This document shows, piece by piece, positions 40,830 to 50,416 of a DNA stretch of 64,000 nt. The position numbers were made by a program, and so were the translations under genes. Below the pieces are notes generated by a model. That model was not told the DNA's origin, searched no databases, and saw nothing but the letters and a program-made list of their open reading frames with translations. Position 1 is the first letter of the stretch, and each line of letters opens with the position of its first letter. Source of the DNA: Mesorhizobium sp. YC-39 (GTDB lineage Bacteria; Pseudomonadota; Alphaproteobacteria; Rhizobiales; Rhizobiaceae); the NCBI RefSeq assembly GCF_025753795.1, contig NZ_JAOWPS010000004.1:434001-498000 (forward strand), in the 5' to 3' direction.

Positions 40830-43360
40830 ATGGCGACTATCCCTCTCCAGCTTGCGCAGCGCCGGCTCGATGGCGGCGCCGTGGTGCAATACCCAGCCGG
40901 CTCTCCGGTGGGTGAAGCCATGCAGAACTTTGGCGACGAGCTTTCCGCCGTCGCCGAGCGCTACAAGCAGCGGAAGGAACAGCAGGAGGCGTTCGACGCC
41001 GAGATCGTCCGACGGCGCTTGAAAGGACAGATCGCGCAAGCCGAAGACGAGGCGGTGCAGAATGCGCCGGCCGACGGCAGCGGCTTGCACGACGCCATGT
41101 ATGGCCAGGTCGATCCGCGCACGGGCCGGGTGATTAAATCAGGCCTGTTCGATGAGCTCTTCGACAGCACTCTGCCGAAAGTCCCCGAGAGCCAGCGCGC
41201 CAATTTCACCCGGCAGAAGGAAGTCCTGCGTGCGGCCGGCTCGGAGCGCATGGCCGCCAGGCAGCAGGCGCGCCGCGACGAGTATGAGCAGGCCGAATGG
41301 ACCAAGGTCGATAACTTCTACACTGGCTCCATCGCGAAAAGCGACCCGAACGATACCAAGACCTTCGAAGCGATCCGGCAAAACGGCTTCGACTTCATCG
41401 GCAAGATCAGCAACCCGCTTGCCCGGCAAGCGGCCGAGATGGCCTGGCGCAGCAACACGGCCAAGGCGCTTGTCCAGGCAATGATTGCCCAGGACCCGAA
41501 GCGCGCCGCCGAGATGCTGGGCGCGGCGCCGGTCGCAGCCGACGGCATGGGCGAAACCGTTCGCGCAGCAATGGACACCGCTTTGCCGGCGAAGGAAACC
41601 GGGGCGGTCACGAAAGGCGATCGCGTCGGCAAGCTCACGCCGGATGAAATGGTGGCGCAGGCGTTCCGGGATGACATTGCACCCGAAGACCGGCCAGCGT
41701 TGGCTCAGCAGGCTCGAGCCGCCGACGCGACACGGCAAGTCGAAACACGCACTAGCATTGGCCTGGCCGAGCAGAATGCGCCGGCCGCCATCAGGGATAC
41801 TGGAATCTATTCCGGCCCGATCCCAACGCCGGAACAGTTCGCCGCTCTCTATGGCGCCACCGAAGGTGCGAGGCGTTTCGAGGGGTTCAACAGGACCATC
41901 GACGTTAGTCGTCAATTCCACGGCATGCGCGACCTGTCGAACAACGCCGTGCGAGCCATGGTCAAGGACGCCGACCCCACGGCAGACAGTTCAACGTCCG
42001 AAGAGGACAAGGCGCGGCACGACGCCGTCGCCACCGCGGCGGACCTGACGTTCAAGGCCAGGCAGACCGATCCGGGCGGCTATGTCCGCAAAGCATTCGC
42101 GAACCTGGATGCCGCCTGGAACAATCTGTCGAAACCGGAAGACTATCAGGTGGCAATCATCGGCTCTATCGCCGCCCAGCAGCAGTTGGGCTTCGAGACC
42201 ATCCAGCCGCTGCCGAACTCCGTTGCAGAACACGTTGTCGGGAAACTCAAAGACAAGACCCAGCCGCAGCAAGACCAGGACGCTGAGCTACGCAATGTGT
42301 TGGCGGCGCTTCCCACTAGAGCCGCACGCGAAGCGGTACTCGGCCACCTGCTTCAGACCAGCGCGTCCCAGATGGACAACAGCATCGCGAACAGGTCGCT
42401 CCGGGCAGCGGTAGCCGACCCGATGATGCTGCTCGATTTAGCCAACACTGTCGAGCGAGGACGATCGGGAGCAAACGCGGAACTCACCAACTACATCCCG
42501 ACGAATCAAGAGTGGCTCGGGAGGTTGATAGCCGGCGACAGTGAGCGGGGGAGCCTGTGGCGTCTTCTCGCGCAAAAGCTCGTGGGCTCCGACGGGCTCG
42601 GCGAAGACAGCGTCTCGGTGGCTGACTTCACACCGTTGGGGACGTCGTTTGCACTGGAAAAGGCTGGAAACGCAGCGCTGGAAGGCAATTACGGCGAAGC
42701 ACTGCTCAATGTCGCAGGGGCAATTCCTAGCGGCAAGTTGGCGGCCATGCCCCTGCAACGCGCCGCCGGGAAGATTGCCAAGCCCTGGGTAGAGAAACTC
42801 TCAATATTTTCGAGGCGGCCGGCTGAGTTTGTCGAAGGTGGCGAGGCGCTTATTCGCGGAGTCGACGCCGAAACCTTTCGGTTCCAACAAGACTTAGCCC
42901 GGTCGGTCTCGCCACGAGCTCCTCGCCAGAGGACGCGGGCCGGTGAAATATCCGATAGTGCCTTTGATACCGCGCTACTAGGTGCGATGCTTGCCAGGGA
43001 TTCATCCACCATTAAACATGCTGGAGCGAAGGTTGGATGGGCGAAATCAAAGGACTATCGAAAAACCTTCTTCGACACGCACTCTAGCCTCAACAAAAGC
43101 GACTATGTGGTGCATCATGCCGTTGAGCAATGGGTGTTTGACAGGTACCCCGGGCTTTTTAAAGAGGAAGAGCTGCATTCAATCGAGAATCTTCGTGGAA
43201 TCCGAAAAGAGTTTGATATAAATCTGCATCAGAAGGTCGGAACGAATGGGACAGTTTTTACAAGGGACACCCTCATGCTACCCGTCAGCAAGTCCTTGAC
43301 TATGTTGCCGAAATTGACAAGAAGTACGGACATTTGTTCGATCCTCCAATAGGTGAATGA
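40830..43360 (+). pseudogene. Internal-virion-type protein B with a C-terminal toxin domain put out of frame
   Basis: The first 240 residues are paralogous to protein A (27076). The end is a different domain: SKDYRKTFFDTHSSLNKSDY, VVHHAVEQWVFDRYPGLFKE (H762, H763) and EELHSIENLRGIRKEFDINL. In the native frame it then runs into unrelated residues and stops at 43352. A shift of one base near 43235-43243 restores EWDSFYKGHPHATRQQVLDY and VAEIDKKYGHLFDPPIGE, ending exactly at the overlap with the immunity gene start (stop 43358-43360). The His-rich pattern suggests an HNH/EndoVII-like nuclease. The virion part is intact; the toxin part should be dead unless the shift is a sequencing error or is recoded. 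Confidence 0.75.
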
Positions 43361-43800
43361 TGAGATACTATGACATTCTACCCGATGTGGCAGGTGGATT
43401 GGCCCGCGGCACTGTCATGGATACCAGCGTCCACCCTCCTATCGTAAGCAAGCTTGTTTACCAGATGGAGGGATGGATCGGTGACGTTCTTATCACAAGC
43501 TTTCCATGTTTCCTTGTAACGGAGGAAGCCGCGCACGCATTGTCAAAAATCGGCTTCACCGGAGCGACATTTGCCCCTGTGGAAGTCACAACGTCCGAAG
43601 ATTTTCGCGAACAGCAGCCCGACGTAGAGCTTCCATCTTTCGTGTGGCTGAAGGTGAACGGGAAGGCGGGTCACGATGACTTCGGCATCGCCAAGAACCT
43701 GAACCTCGTCCTATCGGAGCGCGTCTTCGATGTGTTTGATGAGCGAGGTCTTCCGTCCGCTACCATCAAACCGTTCGACGTTCGGCAAGAGCAGCGTTGA
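43360..43800 (+). CDS. Putative immunity protein for the toxin tail of protein B
   Basis: Encodes 146 residues (MRYYDILPDVAGGLARGTVM) with high similarity over the whole length to the gene at 30475-30903. The start codon overlaps the restored stop of the toxin frame, the same arrangement as in the other copy. Retention of an intact immunity gene next to a broken toxin is common, since it still protects from related strains. The ATG at 43357 is an alternative start. Confidence 0.68.
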   Translation: MRYYDILPDVAGGLARGTVMDTSVHPPIVSKLVYQMEGWIGDVLITSFPCFLVTEEAAHALSKIGFTGATFAPVEVTTSEDFREQQPDVELPSFVWLKVNGKAGHDDFGIAKNLNLVLSERVFDVFDERGLPSATIKPFDVRQEQR

Positions 43801-43844
43801 ACTTTGCGAGAGCCCATTCCAGTAGAGCCGTTGCGTACGCAGCC

Positions 43845-44288
43845 CTATTCAATATTTCCCATGAAATAGCCATCGACCGCATCGAGCCGCAGCCGCATGA
43901 GCTGACCATTTGATGGCAGGTGGTTCGCGGCCTGGAAAATCCTGGCGTTGCGAAGGTGCAGAAACTTCGGTGGCGGGCGCCCGGGCTCCGGCTCCTCACC
44001 GGCCCTGGGATACATGTCGGCGAAGTCCATCATGGCGCGGCCCAGAACGTCCTGCAGGTCGGCAGGGTCGCTGGAGCCTTGTATAGAGGCACTGCGCATC
44101 TGCCGGCTCAGCTCCTCAAAATACTTCCTGCCGCTGATCATGGTGCCGGTGATGACCGTGCCGCGTATGAACAGCGTCATGCCGAGTTCAAGATTGCCCT
44201 CGGCAAACTTCACCAATGCATTGAGATAGGCATCACGAGGCTGCTGCCCGGTCTGGTCCTGCTGCGCGTCCTTCACGCTGTGTCTCAT
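43845..44288 (-). CDS. GvpU-like small protein (cargo)
   Basis: This 147-residue protein on the opposite strand to the phage genes has the core YLNALVKFAEGNLELGMTLF then IRGTVITGTMISGRKYFEEL, which resembles the gas-vesicle accessory protein GvpU family; no other gas-vesicle gene is near, so the name only reflects similarity. GGGGGAGAA directly precedes the ATG at 44288. It is probably chromosomal cargo. Confidence 0.62.
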   Translation of the reverse strand: MRHSVKDAQQDQTGQQPRDAYLNALVKFAEGNLELGMTLFIRGTVITGTMISGRKYFEELSRQMRSASIQGSSDPADLQDVLGRAMMDFADMYPRAGEEPEPGRPPPKFLHLRNARIFQAANHLPSNGQLMRLRLDAVDGYFMGNIE

Positions 44289-44368
44289 TTCTCCCCCTCG
44301 GAGATCAGCATCGAACCATGGCGCAAGACATGTGGGTCTGGCGCGACCGATTGGCAAAGTCTGGAAAA

Positions 44369-44467
44369 TCACTCGCCCAATACGACCCCGGACGCAACGA
44401 TCTGAGCGGTCAGCCTGGTGAGTTTTTCGCGCTTCACCAGCGTCGGCTTCTTATAGATGCGCTTCAT
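44369..44467 (-). CDS. Putative RiPP (lasso-like) precursor peptide, copy 1
   Basis: A gene for 32 residues: MKRIYKKPTLVKREKLTRLT then AQIVASGVVLGE. The leader matches the lasso-peptide recognition form Y-x-x-P-x-L-x-x-x-(G)-x5-T, except that the Gly position is Glu. A second copy lies at 54112-54213. No cyclase, protease or RRE gene is in the window, so processing enzymes would have to come from elsewhere. A relic or an unrelated regulatory peptide cannot be excluded. Confidence 0.55.
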   Translation of the reverse strand: MKRIYKKPTLVKREKLTRLTAQIVASGVVLGE

Positions 44468-44560
44468 TGCAGGGCTCCGCAGGGGTTCCACCAACACACC
44501 GAACGCGCTCGCCGCGGTTGTGTTCCCTTCGCCCGCAATTATGCAGCATTTGCCCAAAGC

Positions 44561-44595
44561 AAAAAAGGCCCGACCCGGCGCCCACCGGGACGGGC
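44561..44595 (-). terminator. Intrinsic terminator on the minus strand
   Basis: Minus strand: GCCCGTCCCGG, a six-base loop, CCGGGTCGGGC, then a T run. It serves a minus-strand transcript from between here and 45095; I can support no gene in that 500-base stretch. Confidence 0.6.
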
Positions 44596-45095
44596 AGGTT
44601 CTGGAGTAGCTGGAGTGAGCCAGCATGGGTCAACGAGTGACGACGAGGTTGGTTGCTTCGAAAGAGGCGCGGCCGAAATCCTGAATACGCACAACTATGA
44701 GACATCCGATGGGTCCGTGGCCGGCAGCTTCGCAGCTATTGCCGGCGATAGAAACGAGGGAAGGGATAGCGGCAGCTTACGTTCCGTAGCTGGCGTTGCC
44801 GCTGGCAGCCAGTCAAGGCTACGCGGCCGACATTCCAAGGCATTGACTGGAAGCGTTGCCGCTTCGCGGTGCTTGCCGTCCATCGAAAGCAAACAAGGTG
44901 GCGGCTAGCGCTGGAGGCGCGGATTGCGTAGCTTGACGTGGAACTTGGCGCGGCCGGTCCGAAGTTCGCCCGCCGCGCTGCTTCAAAGCGATGCGAATCC
45001 GCCATACATTGGCCAATCCGGGCCTTCACATGAAGGCCGGACCTTTCAGATGAAGGATTGACGGTATCTTGTTGCACACAGACTCTTTTCCGACC

Positions 45096-45446
45096 ATGGC
45101 CAGGATCATTTTCCTGGTCGCGTTGGCCTTTGTCCTCCTGCTCGCCCTTTCACCAGTGCGGTTCTTGCAGGAGTTCGGCATGGCGTTCACATTCGATCAC
45201 GACAAGCTCAACCACGCCACCGCCTTTGCCGTGCTGACGGCTCTCGGAAGCCTCGGCTGGCCGGAGCATAAGGCAAGGCTGATTGTCCTTCTCGTCCTTA
45301 CCGGCGCCGCGATCGAACTTGTTCAGGGCATGCAACTGATAGGGCGCGATATGAGTGTATTTGACTGGGTTGCCGATTGTGCCGGGATTGCATGTGGGCT
45401 GACAGCCGCAAATTGGACAAAAAGGCTCGCTGGCGGATTGCGGTAG
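45096..45446 (+). CDS. VanZ-like family membrane protein
   Basis: A small inner-membrane protein of 116 residues with four hydrophobic segments. FDHDKLNHATAFAVLTALGS, IELVQGMQLIGRDMSVFDWV and ADCAGIACGL are the conserved VanZ-like features (LNH..af, iE..Q, R..s..D...n..G). The ATG at 45096 starts the first helix; a TTG at 45069 is less likely. This is a chromosomal-type gene inside the phage block. Members of the family have been linked to envelope stress or antibiotic tolerance; nothing more can be said. Confidence 0.78.
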   Translation: MARIIFLVALAFVLLLALSPVRFLQEFGMAFTFDHDKLNHATAFAVLTALGSLGWPEHKARLIVLLVLTGAAIELVQGMQLIGRDMSVFDWVADCAGIACGLTAANWTKRLAGGLR

Positions 45447-45678
45447 GTCGCAGCGGTCAAGGTTTGGCGTTGCGCGGCCAGCGTGCCTGCGCAATATGAT
45501 CGGCGTCGGCGAAACCGTCCATCCAGAAGATAATTGCATCGACTTACATCGCAGAACCGTGTCCGGATGCGTCAAGCCGATGCCGAATGCGACATCTGCG
45601 CGCTTTCGCCTGCCTCGATCGGTCGATGGTAGCCGACAACGCCGCATGTCCGCTTTGAAGTAGAACCACATTCTTCCA

Positions 45679-45702
45679 GCCTCGCTCGCGCGAGGCTTTT
45701 TT
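45679..45702 (+). terminator. Intrinsic terminator before the tail fibre gene
   Basis: GCCTCGC-TCGC-GCGAGGC followed by TTTTTT, ending just before a possible ATG at 45703. Confidence 0.7.
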
Positions 45703-45717
45703 ATGGAGCAAGCCCTC

Positions 45718-48700
45718 ATGGCCCGACCCGCAACTGCCGCCGTTCGACTTCTGACCGGCGAACGCGAACCCGTGCGTCTGGCGACCACTGCCGACATCAT
45801 TCTCAATGGCCTGCAGACCATCGATGGCGTGCCGGCCGAAATCGGCGACCGGGTGCTGGTCAAGGACCAGGACGACCCGACGCAAAACGGCATCTATACG
45901 GCAAGCGAGGGCGAATGGTTCCGCGCCGCCGACGCCCGCACCGCCCGCACGCTGCAGAAGGGAACGACGGTTCACGTCCAGGTCGGGTCGGCAAATGCCG
46001 ACCGGGTGTTTGAATTCACTGTCAATGAGCCGGTTGTGGGCACCGACGCCATCGCCGTTACAGCATTCTTGCCGCCCGACATCTTGCACGTGGTCGATGA
46101 GGTGGAAGCGCTGCGCGATGAAACGCAGGTGCTGAAGGATGCCGTCGAGGCCAGCGCCGGCCAGGCAGCGGCCAGCGCGTCCGCCTCTGCCGCCAATGCC
46201 GGACAAACCGCCGCTGACGTCATCACCACGGCGGCCAATCTGGCCAGCGCCCAGGCGGCGCGGGACGCATCCTTACACGGCAAGGGCATCTTTCCGACGG
46301 TTGCGACCGCGATCGGTCTTGGGGTGGTCGGCAGCGGCGCGATAACGGCGGGCGCCAGTGGCACCAACGGCACATTCGACCTGGCGTTTGCCGGCGGCAC
46401 CGGTTCGGGCGCCGCCGGCCGCTTCGTGGTGGCGGGCGGCGCGCTAACCCAGATCCTGATCACCGCACCCGGTTCCTACACGGTAGCGCCGAGCTTCAGC
46501 TTCGCGGCGTCGGCGGGTTTGACCGGCGCAAGCGCGGCCGTGGTCTTGGGCCGGAATGTCGATGTCGGCGAGTACTTCTGGACTGAGGTGTCAGCCGGCG
46601 TGCTTGGGCTGCACAATGTGACGGTGGGACCGGCGGCGGTTGATACGGGGATTAGGGCGGCGACGGCGGCCCTCATAGCCCTGATCGACTCGCGGACGGT
46701 TGGCCCGACGCCCCTGACCGGTGCCGGCGGCGTTGCGAGCGGGAACGTATATTACTGGCCGGGCTCGCTGGCCGCAGTAGATGAGTACGTGTCAGCGTTG
46801 CCGGTGGCGATGTCTGCTCTTGGCACGCTGCGCGTCGTGGTTTCGAAGGTGGAGGGCGACGGCTCTCTCTCTGATGCCGGTGTTCCGACACAGCTGGTTA
46901 GTGCGCCCGCTGGCGTGTCCACCATTTCAGGGCTGGACATCTACAAGCCAGCAGGATGCGTGGTCGGTGTTCAGCCGGCGGCGGGCGGCTCACTTTATTT
47001 TACTACGGGCACGATCCCCAATGGCGAAGCCCGCTGGCACACTTCGACTATCCCTACCAGCCATACGGCGAAGACCATCACTACGAACAATGGCGTCCAA
47101 TGGCAGGCTGTTCTCGTAGGTGAGATCACGGCCAAGGCACGCCGGGCCGATGGCTCTGTGGCTGCTATTGTCGAGACGGTAGGTTCCGCCGTTGATATTG
47201 GATGGCCGTCCCTGGTCAACACAGGGACCGACACCCCTGCAAACTACAGCGTGATTCTACAGACCCCTGCCTTGGCAGACGGCTACATCACCGAGGTCGG
47301 GGTTGGTGCTGCCGCTAGTGGCGCGGCCAACATCCATGTTGTGGAGATCGCAGCAGGACCGACAGTCAACGTGATCAGCACAACGGCCATCGTGCTGTCC
47401 AATGGTGTGGCCTCCATTCCTGTCGCGATTGCACTTGGAGCCGGTCAGTATCCCGCTATCAGCGGTGGCGGCTATAAGTATCAGGCGAACAGCAACCCGC
47501 TCGGTATCCGCGCCTGGGTGAGATCGGGCGCCCTGTCGAACGGCGCTGCCGTCATTGATCAGGCGTCCCACCGTTTCGAGGTGTCATTCACGATCAAGAC
47601 GGGGCTGGTCGCAGACGTAGCGGTGGCGAAGGGTGGTGGTGCGCAGAACACCGGCATGAACCTGCTGGCGGGTGCTGATCCGAATGGCATCGTTGACGCG
47701 ACCGCAATTTTTGCCGCAGCCGCTGCTGCGCATCCGCAGCCATACGTGCCGCCCGGTACGTTCGCGCTGACTGCCATCCCGGCAACCGGAAACGGCTTAT
47801 GGGGACCGGGCAAGCCTGTCGTCAATGGTGAGCGGTTCTTCATCCCGCCGCGCCCGCAACTCACCAACCTATACGATGGTCTGCGCTCAGCCTTGGCCGA
47901 GTTCATCACCGAGAACGACGTGTTGGTTCTGGTCGGAGATAGTATTTCGCACTTTGGCTCGACCGGTTTGACTTCCGGAAGTCAGCACTGGTTCAACATG
48001 CTCATCCGGTTCGCCAATCTAAACATAGCAGCCGACGAACCGATCATGACCGCGCTACGGCCGTCTTCCGCCTATGTTCCGAGCTTCTATGGGCTGACGA
48101 CTACGGGGACTGTATCGACCGGCTCGACCGGACCCCTTGGGGAAAGCCTGATCCTGGCTTCCGGTGCGGCGATGTCGTTTACCGGGGCCTATGAACAGGT
48201 GGACGTGTTCTATGAGCAGGCAGCCAGTGCTGGCAGCCTGTCCTTTCAGTACAATGGTGGGGCGGCGTTCAAAACGGTAAACGCGGCGGGTGCGTCTACC
48301 CATGACGTCTATAGTGGTCCGACTGCGACTGGGCAGGCCGCGAGCGGCACCTATACAATCACCGCAGCCGGCAGCCCTGTGGAGATCACCGGACTAGTCA
48401 GGCTTGGTCCCAAGGCGGCTGGCTCGCGCCCGAGATTGCTCACCATGCGAGCGGCGCACGGCAGCTACCAGTTCCAGTCGTTCAATGCCGCGAGGCGCGC
48501 TTCGATCATCAAGCAGGCTTCTGCCTTCGGCGGTAAGCCTGTCCCGATTTTCGCACTGGGGATTAACGACCAGTTCGGACTGGCCCCAACCACCATCGTC
48601 GCCAATGCCACGGCCGCAATCAACGACTTCGTTGCGGCTGGGGCACCCGCCATGTTCGCCGTTCCGATCTGGCGGATCACATCTTCGTGGGATGGGTCTT

Positions 48701-48888
48701 ACTCGAATGGGCGCACCTTCGACCCCGCGGCCGGTGCGCTAAGGAAACTGTACAGGCAAAACAACATCAAAATGTTCGGCTCCGACAAGCTCGACTGGAC
48801 TAATTTGGGGCTGTTGCAAGATGGCCTTCACCTTAGCGTCAATGGCAACGACACCATGGCGCAAATCGGCATAGAAACGCTGGATTAA
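45718..48888 (+). CDS. Phage tail fibre with a C-terminal SGNH/GDSL esterase domain
   Basis: The host-recognition fibre, 1056 residues. The N terminus (ATTADIILNGLQTIDGVPAE, IGDRVLVKDQDDPTQNGIYT) is the phage-fibre repeat that anchors many T7-like and related fibres. A short coiled region around 120-180 is followed by Gly/Ala-rich beta repeats. From about residue 735 an SGNH hydrolase domain follows: nucleophile motif VGDSISH (Ser about 742), GIND (block III) and a final DGLHLS (Asp and His). Such domains remove acyl groups from surface polysaccharide. ATG 45718 is preferred because the ATG at 45703 sits on the terminator tail. Confidence 0.85.
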   Translation: MARPATAAVRLLTGEREPVRLATTADIILNGLQTIDGVPAEIGDRVLVKDQDDPTQNGIYTASEGEWFRAADARTARTLQKGTTVHVQVGSANADRVFEFTVNEPVVGTDAIAVTAFLPPDILHVVDEVEALRDETQVLKDAVEASAGQAAASASASAANAGQTAADVITTAANLASAQAARDASLHGKGIFPTVATAIGLGVVGSGAITAGASGTNGTFDLAFAGGTGSGAAGRFVVAGGALTQILITAPGSYTVAPSFSFAASAGLTGASAAVVLGRNVDVGEYFWTEVSAGVLGLHNVTVGPAAVDTGIRAATAALIALIDSRTVGPTPLTGAGGVASGNVYYWPGSLAAVDEYVSALPVAMSALGTLRVVVSKVEGDGSLSDAGVPTQLVSAPAGVSTISGLDIYKPAGCVVGVQPAAGGSLYFTTGTIPNGEARWHTSTIPTSHTAKTITTNNGVQWQAVLVGEITAKARRADGSVAAIVETVGSAVDIGWPSLVNTGTDTPANYSVILQTPALADGYITEVGVGAAASGAANIHVVEIAAGPTVNVISTTAIVLSNGVASIPVAIALGAGQYPAISGGGYKYQANSNPLGIRAWVRSGALSNGAAVIDQASHRFEVSFTIKTGLVADVAVAKGGGAQNTGMNLLAGADPNGIVDATAIFAAAAAAHPQPYVPPGTFALTAIPATGNGLWGPGKPVVNGERFFIPPRPQLTNLYDGLRSALAEFITENDVLVLVGDSISHFGSTGLTSGSQHWFNMLIRFANLNIAADEPIMTALRPSSAYVPSFYGLTTTGTVSTGSTGPLGESLILASGAAMSFTGAYEQVDVFYEQAASAGSLSFQYNGGAAFKTVNAAGASTHDVYSGPTATGQAASGTYTITAAGSPVEITGLVRLGPKAAGSRPRLLTMRAAHGSYQFQSFNAARRASIIKQASAFGGKPVPIFALGINDQFGLAPTTIVANATAAINDFVAAGAPAMFAVPIWRITSSWDGSYSNGRTFDPAAGALRKLYRQNNIKMFGSDKLDWTNLGLLQDGLHLSVNGNDTMAQIGIETLD

Positions 48889-48898
48889 GGAGACAGGA

Positions 48899-49081
48899 AT
48901 GCCGCGCGCAATCTCATACAAAGGCGAGATCATCACCGAGCTTTCGGATGGCGAGGATTGGGTAGTGGTCGGCGACAAGATCATTATTGCCAAGTCAATC
49001 GACCCGGCGCTCAGCCAAGAAATCACGGTGCCAGAGGGCGATATTGAAGGTCTCGTTGAGGTCTGGCGGGGCGGCGCCTAG
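48899..49081 (+). CDS. Small phage protein after the tail fibre
   Basis: Encodes 60 acidic residues (MPRAISYKGEIITELSDGED, WVVVGDKIIIAKSIDPALSQ), beta-rich. It starts 10 bases after the fibre stop, with GGAGACAG upstream, and is probably co-transcribed with it. Fibre-associated proteins of this size act as chaperones or caps in other phages; that role is only inferred here. Confidence 0.6.
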   Translation: MPRAISYKGEIITELSDGEDWVVVGDKIIIAKSIDPALSQEITVPEGDIEGLVEVWRGGA

Positions 49082-49139
49082 TCCGCACTGGACGCGGTTC
49101 GCTCGCTATGGCACGGTTCCCAAAGAGGAGTCCAACACA

Positions 49140-49852
49140 ATGTCCAATGCCGGTAGTATCATCGATATTTATGACGACTATTACACAGACGGCAAGGTCG
49201 CTACGAAACGCGAGATCGCCTCAAAACAGTCGGTCGGTCACATCGATGCGATCATCGATGGCGAGAGGTTCGAAAAGGTCCTCGACATAGGTGCTGGCGA
49301 GGGTGCCGTGTTGGACAAGCTGAACAAGAAGGGTCTCGGAAAACCCTTGGAGCGGTCGAGATTTCGACCAGTGGGATTGAAGCGATCAAGGCAAGAAAGA
49401 TCGCCAACCTGGACAGCCTCGACATCTTCGACGGCTACCACATCCCGCACCCCGACAAATCCTTCGATCTCGGGCTTGCCATTCATGTGGTCGAACATGT
49501 CGAGCATGAGCGGATGTTCTTGATGGAGGCGGCCAGGGTCTGCAAAAAGTTGTATATCGAGGTGCCTCTGGAGCATACGAGAAATCTCAGCAAGGCGATC
49601 CGCATGTCCGGTCCCTACGGGCACATCAACTTCTACACGCCGCTGACTTTTGACAATTTGCTGAAGACGTCCGGACTGAAGGTCGAAAGGCTAATGACGT
49701 TCGCACACGATCTCGCCTACGAACAGCATCTGGCGGGTAAGTCCAAAGGCTGGGTGAAATACAAGCTGCGCACTGAGTTTCTGAGGTTCGCACCGAAGAC
49801 AGCGGTGCGGAACATGACCTACATGGCCGGCGCTCTATGCGGTACTAAGTAG
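49140..49852 (+). pseudogene. Class-I SAM methyltransferase split by a frameshift
   Basis: The N-terminal frame encodes YYTDGKVATKREIASKQSVG, then the SAM loop VLDIGAGEGAVLDKLNKKG. The rest of the fold (AVEISTSGIEAIKARKIANL, FDLGLAIHVVEHVEHERMFL) lies in another frame from about 49340, with IEVPLEHTRN and a long C-terminal helix region ending AGALCGTK. One base seems to be missing in GGTCTCGGAAAACCC. The repaired protein of about 237 residues would match Methyltransf_11-type enzymes often found with glycan acyltransferases near tail-fibre genes. Its end overlaps the convergent acyltransferase by eight bases. Confidence 0.68.
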
Positions 49853-50399
49853 CCTGCTGGCGCGCCGAGTGATCGGCGATCACTCTCGCCGGATTGCCCG
49901 CAACTATGGTGAACGGTTCTACATCCTTTGTCACGACAGACCCGGCGCCGACCACTGCACCCTTACCGATCGTGACCCCTTTGAGGATGATGACGCCGAG
50001 ACCTATAAAAGCATGATCCTCAATGAAGACCGGTGCGATGCCGATGCCGGTCCAATCTTTTTTGCCTTGGTTCCAGTTCGCAACATCGTTGGCTCGCTGC
50101 TTCCAATCCAGCGGATGGGAGTTGTGATCAACGATCGTCGTGCCCCACGAGATCATCACGTCATTTCCGATGGCTATGTGACTAGCGGCGACCAAATGGC
50201 TTTTGCCAATGTAGGTGCGGTCGCCGATCGTGATCTGTGCCTCAGCCCGGTCATATGAAAAATAACAACTTAGATTGGAGTTCTCGCCGATCCTGTGACG
50301 GCCATTGCGGGCGGTGCGGATGCTCCGGACGCTCATCTTGGTACCAGTGCCAGCTTTAATGCCAGCGATACGCTGCAGAAATGACGGCACGAACGGCAT
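49845..50399 (-). CDS. Hexapeptide-repeat (left-handed beta-helix) acyltransferase
   Basis: Likely a sugar O-acetyltransferase of 184 residues. Repeats such as ITIGDRTYIG, SHIAIGNDVMIS and VTIGKGAVVGAGSVVTKDV form a left-handed beta helix, and VDHNSHPLDWKQRA carries the catalytic-type His of maltose/CysE-like transacetylases; AGNPARVI is the usual end. The gene faces the methyltransferase. Together they look like a surface-polysaccharide-modifying (serotype conversion) cassette next to the tail fibre, whose own esterase domain would act on O-acyl groups. Confidence 0.82.
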   Translation of the reverse strand: MPFVPSFLQRIAGIKAGTGTKMSVRSIRTARNGRHRIGENSNLSCYFSYDRAEAQITIGDRTYIGKSHLVAASHIAIGNDVMISWGTTIVDHNSHPLDWKQRANDVANWNQGKKDWTGIGIAPVFIEDHAFIGLGVIILKGVTIGKGAVVGAGSVVTKDVEPFTIVAGNPARVIADHSARQQAT

Positions 50400-50416
50400 C
50401 GGTCAACCTTGTTCAA

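Noticed and set aside
39438..41090. 550-residue minus-strand frame over three phage genes
   Set aside because: It crosses a palindromic repeat and three well-supported plus-strand genes; no recognisable domain.
43845..44288. Gas vesicle gene cluster
   Set aside because: Only a GvpU-like protein is present; no GvpA, GvpN or other vesicle gene is nearby.
44600..45090. Several minus-strand frames of 65-113 residues
   Set aside because: They overlap one another, have atypical codon use and no ribosome sites; the minus-strand terminator at 44561-44595 shows transcription is possible but does not pick a gene.
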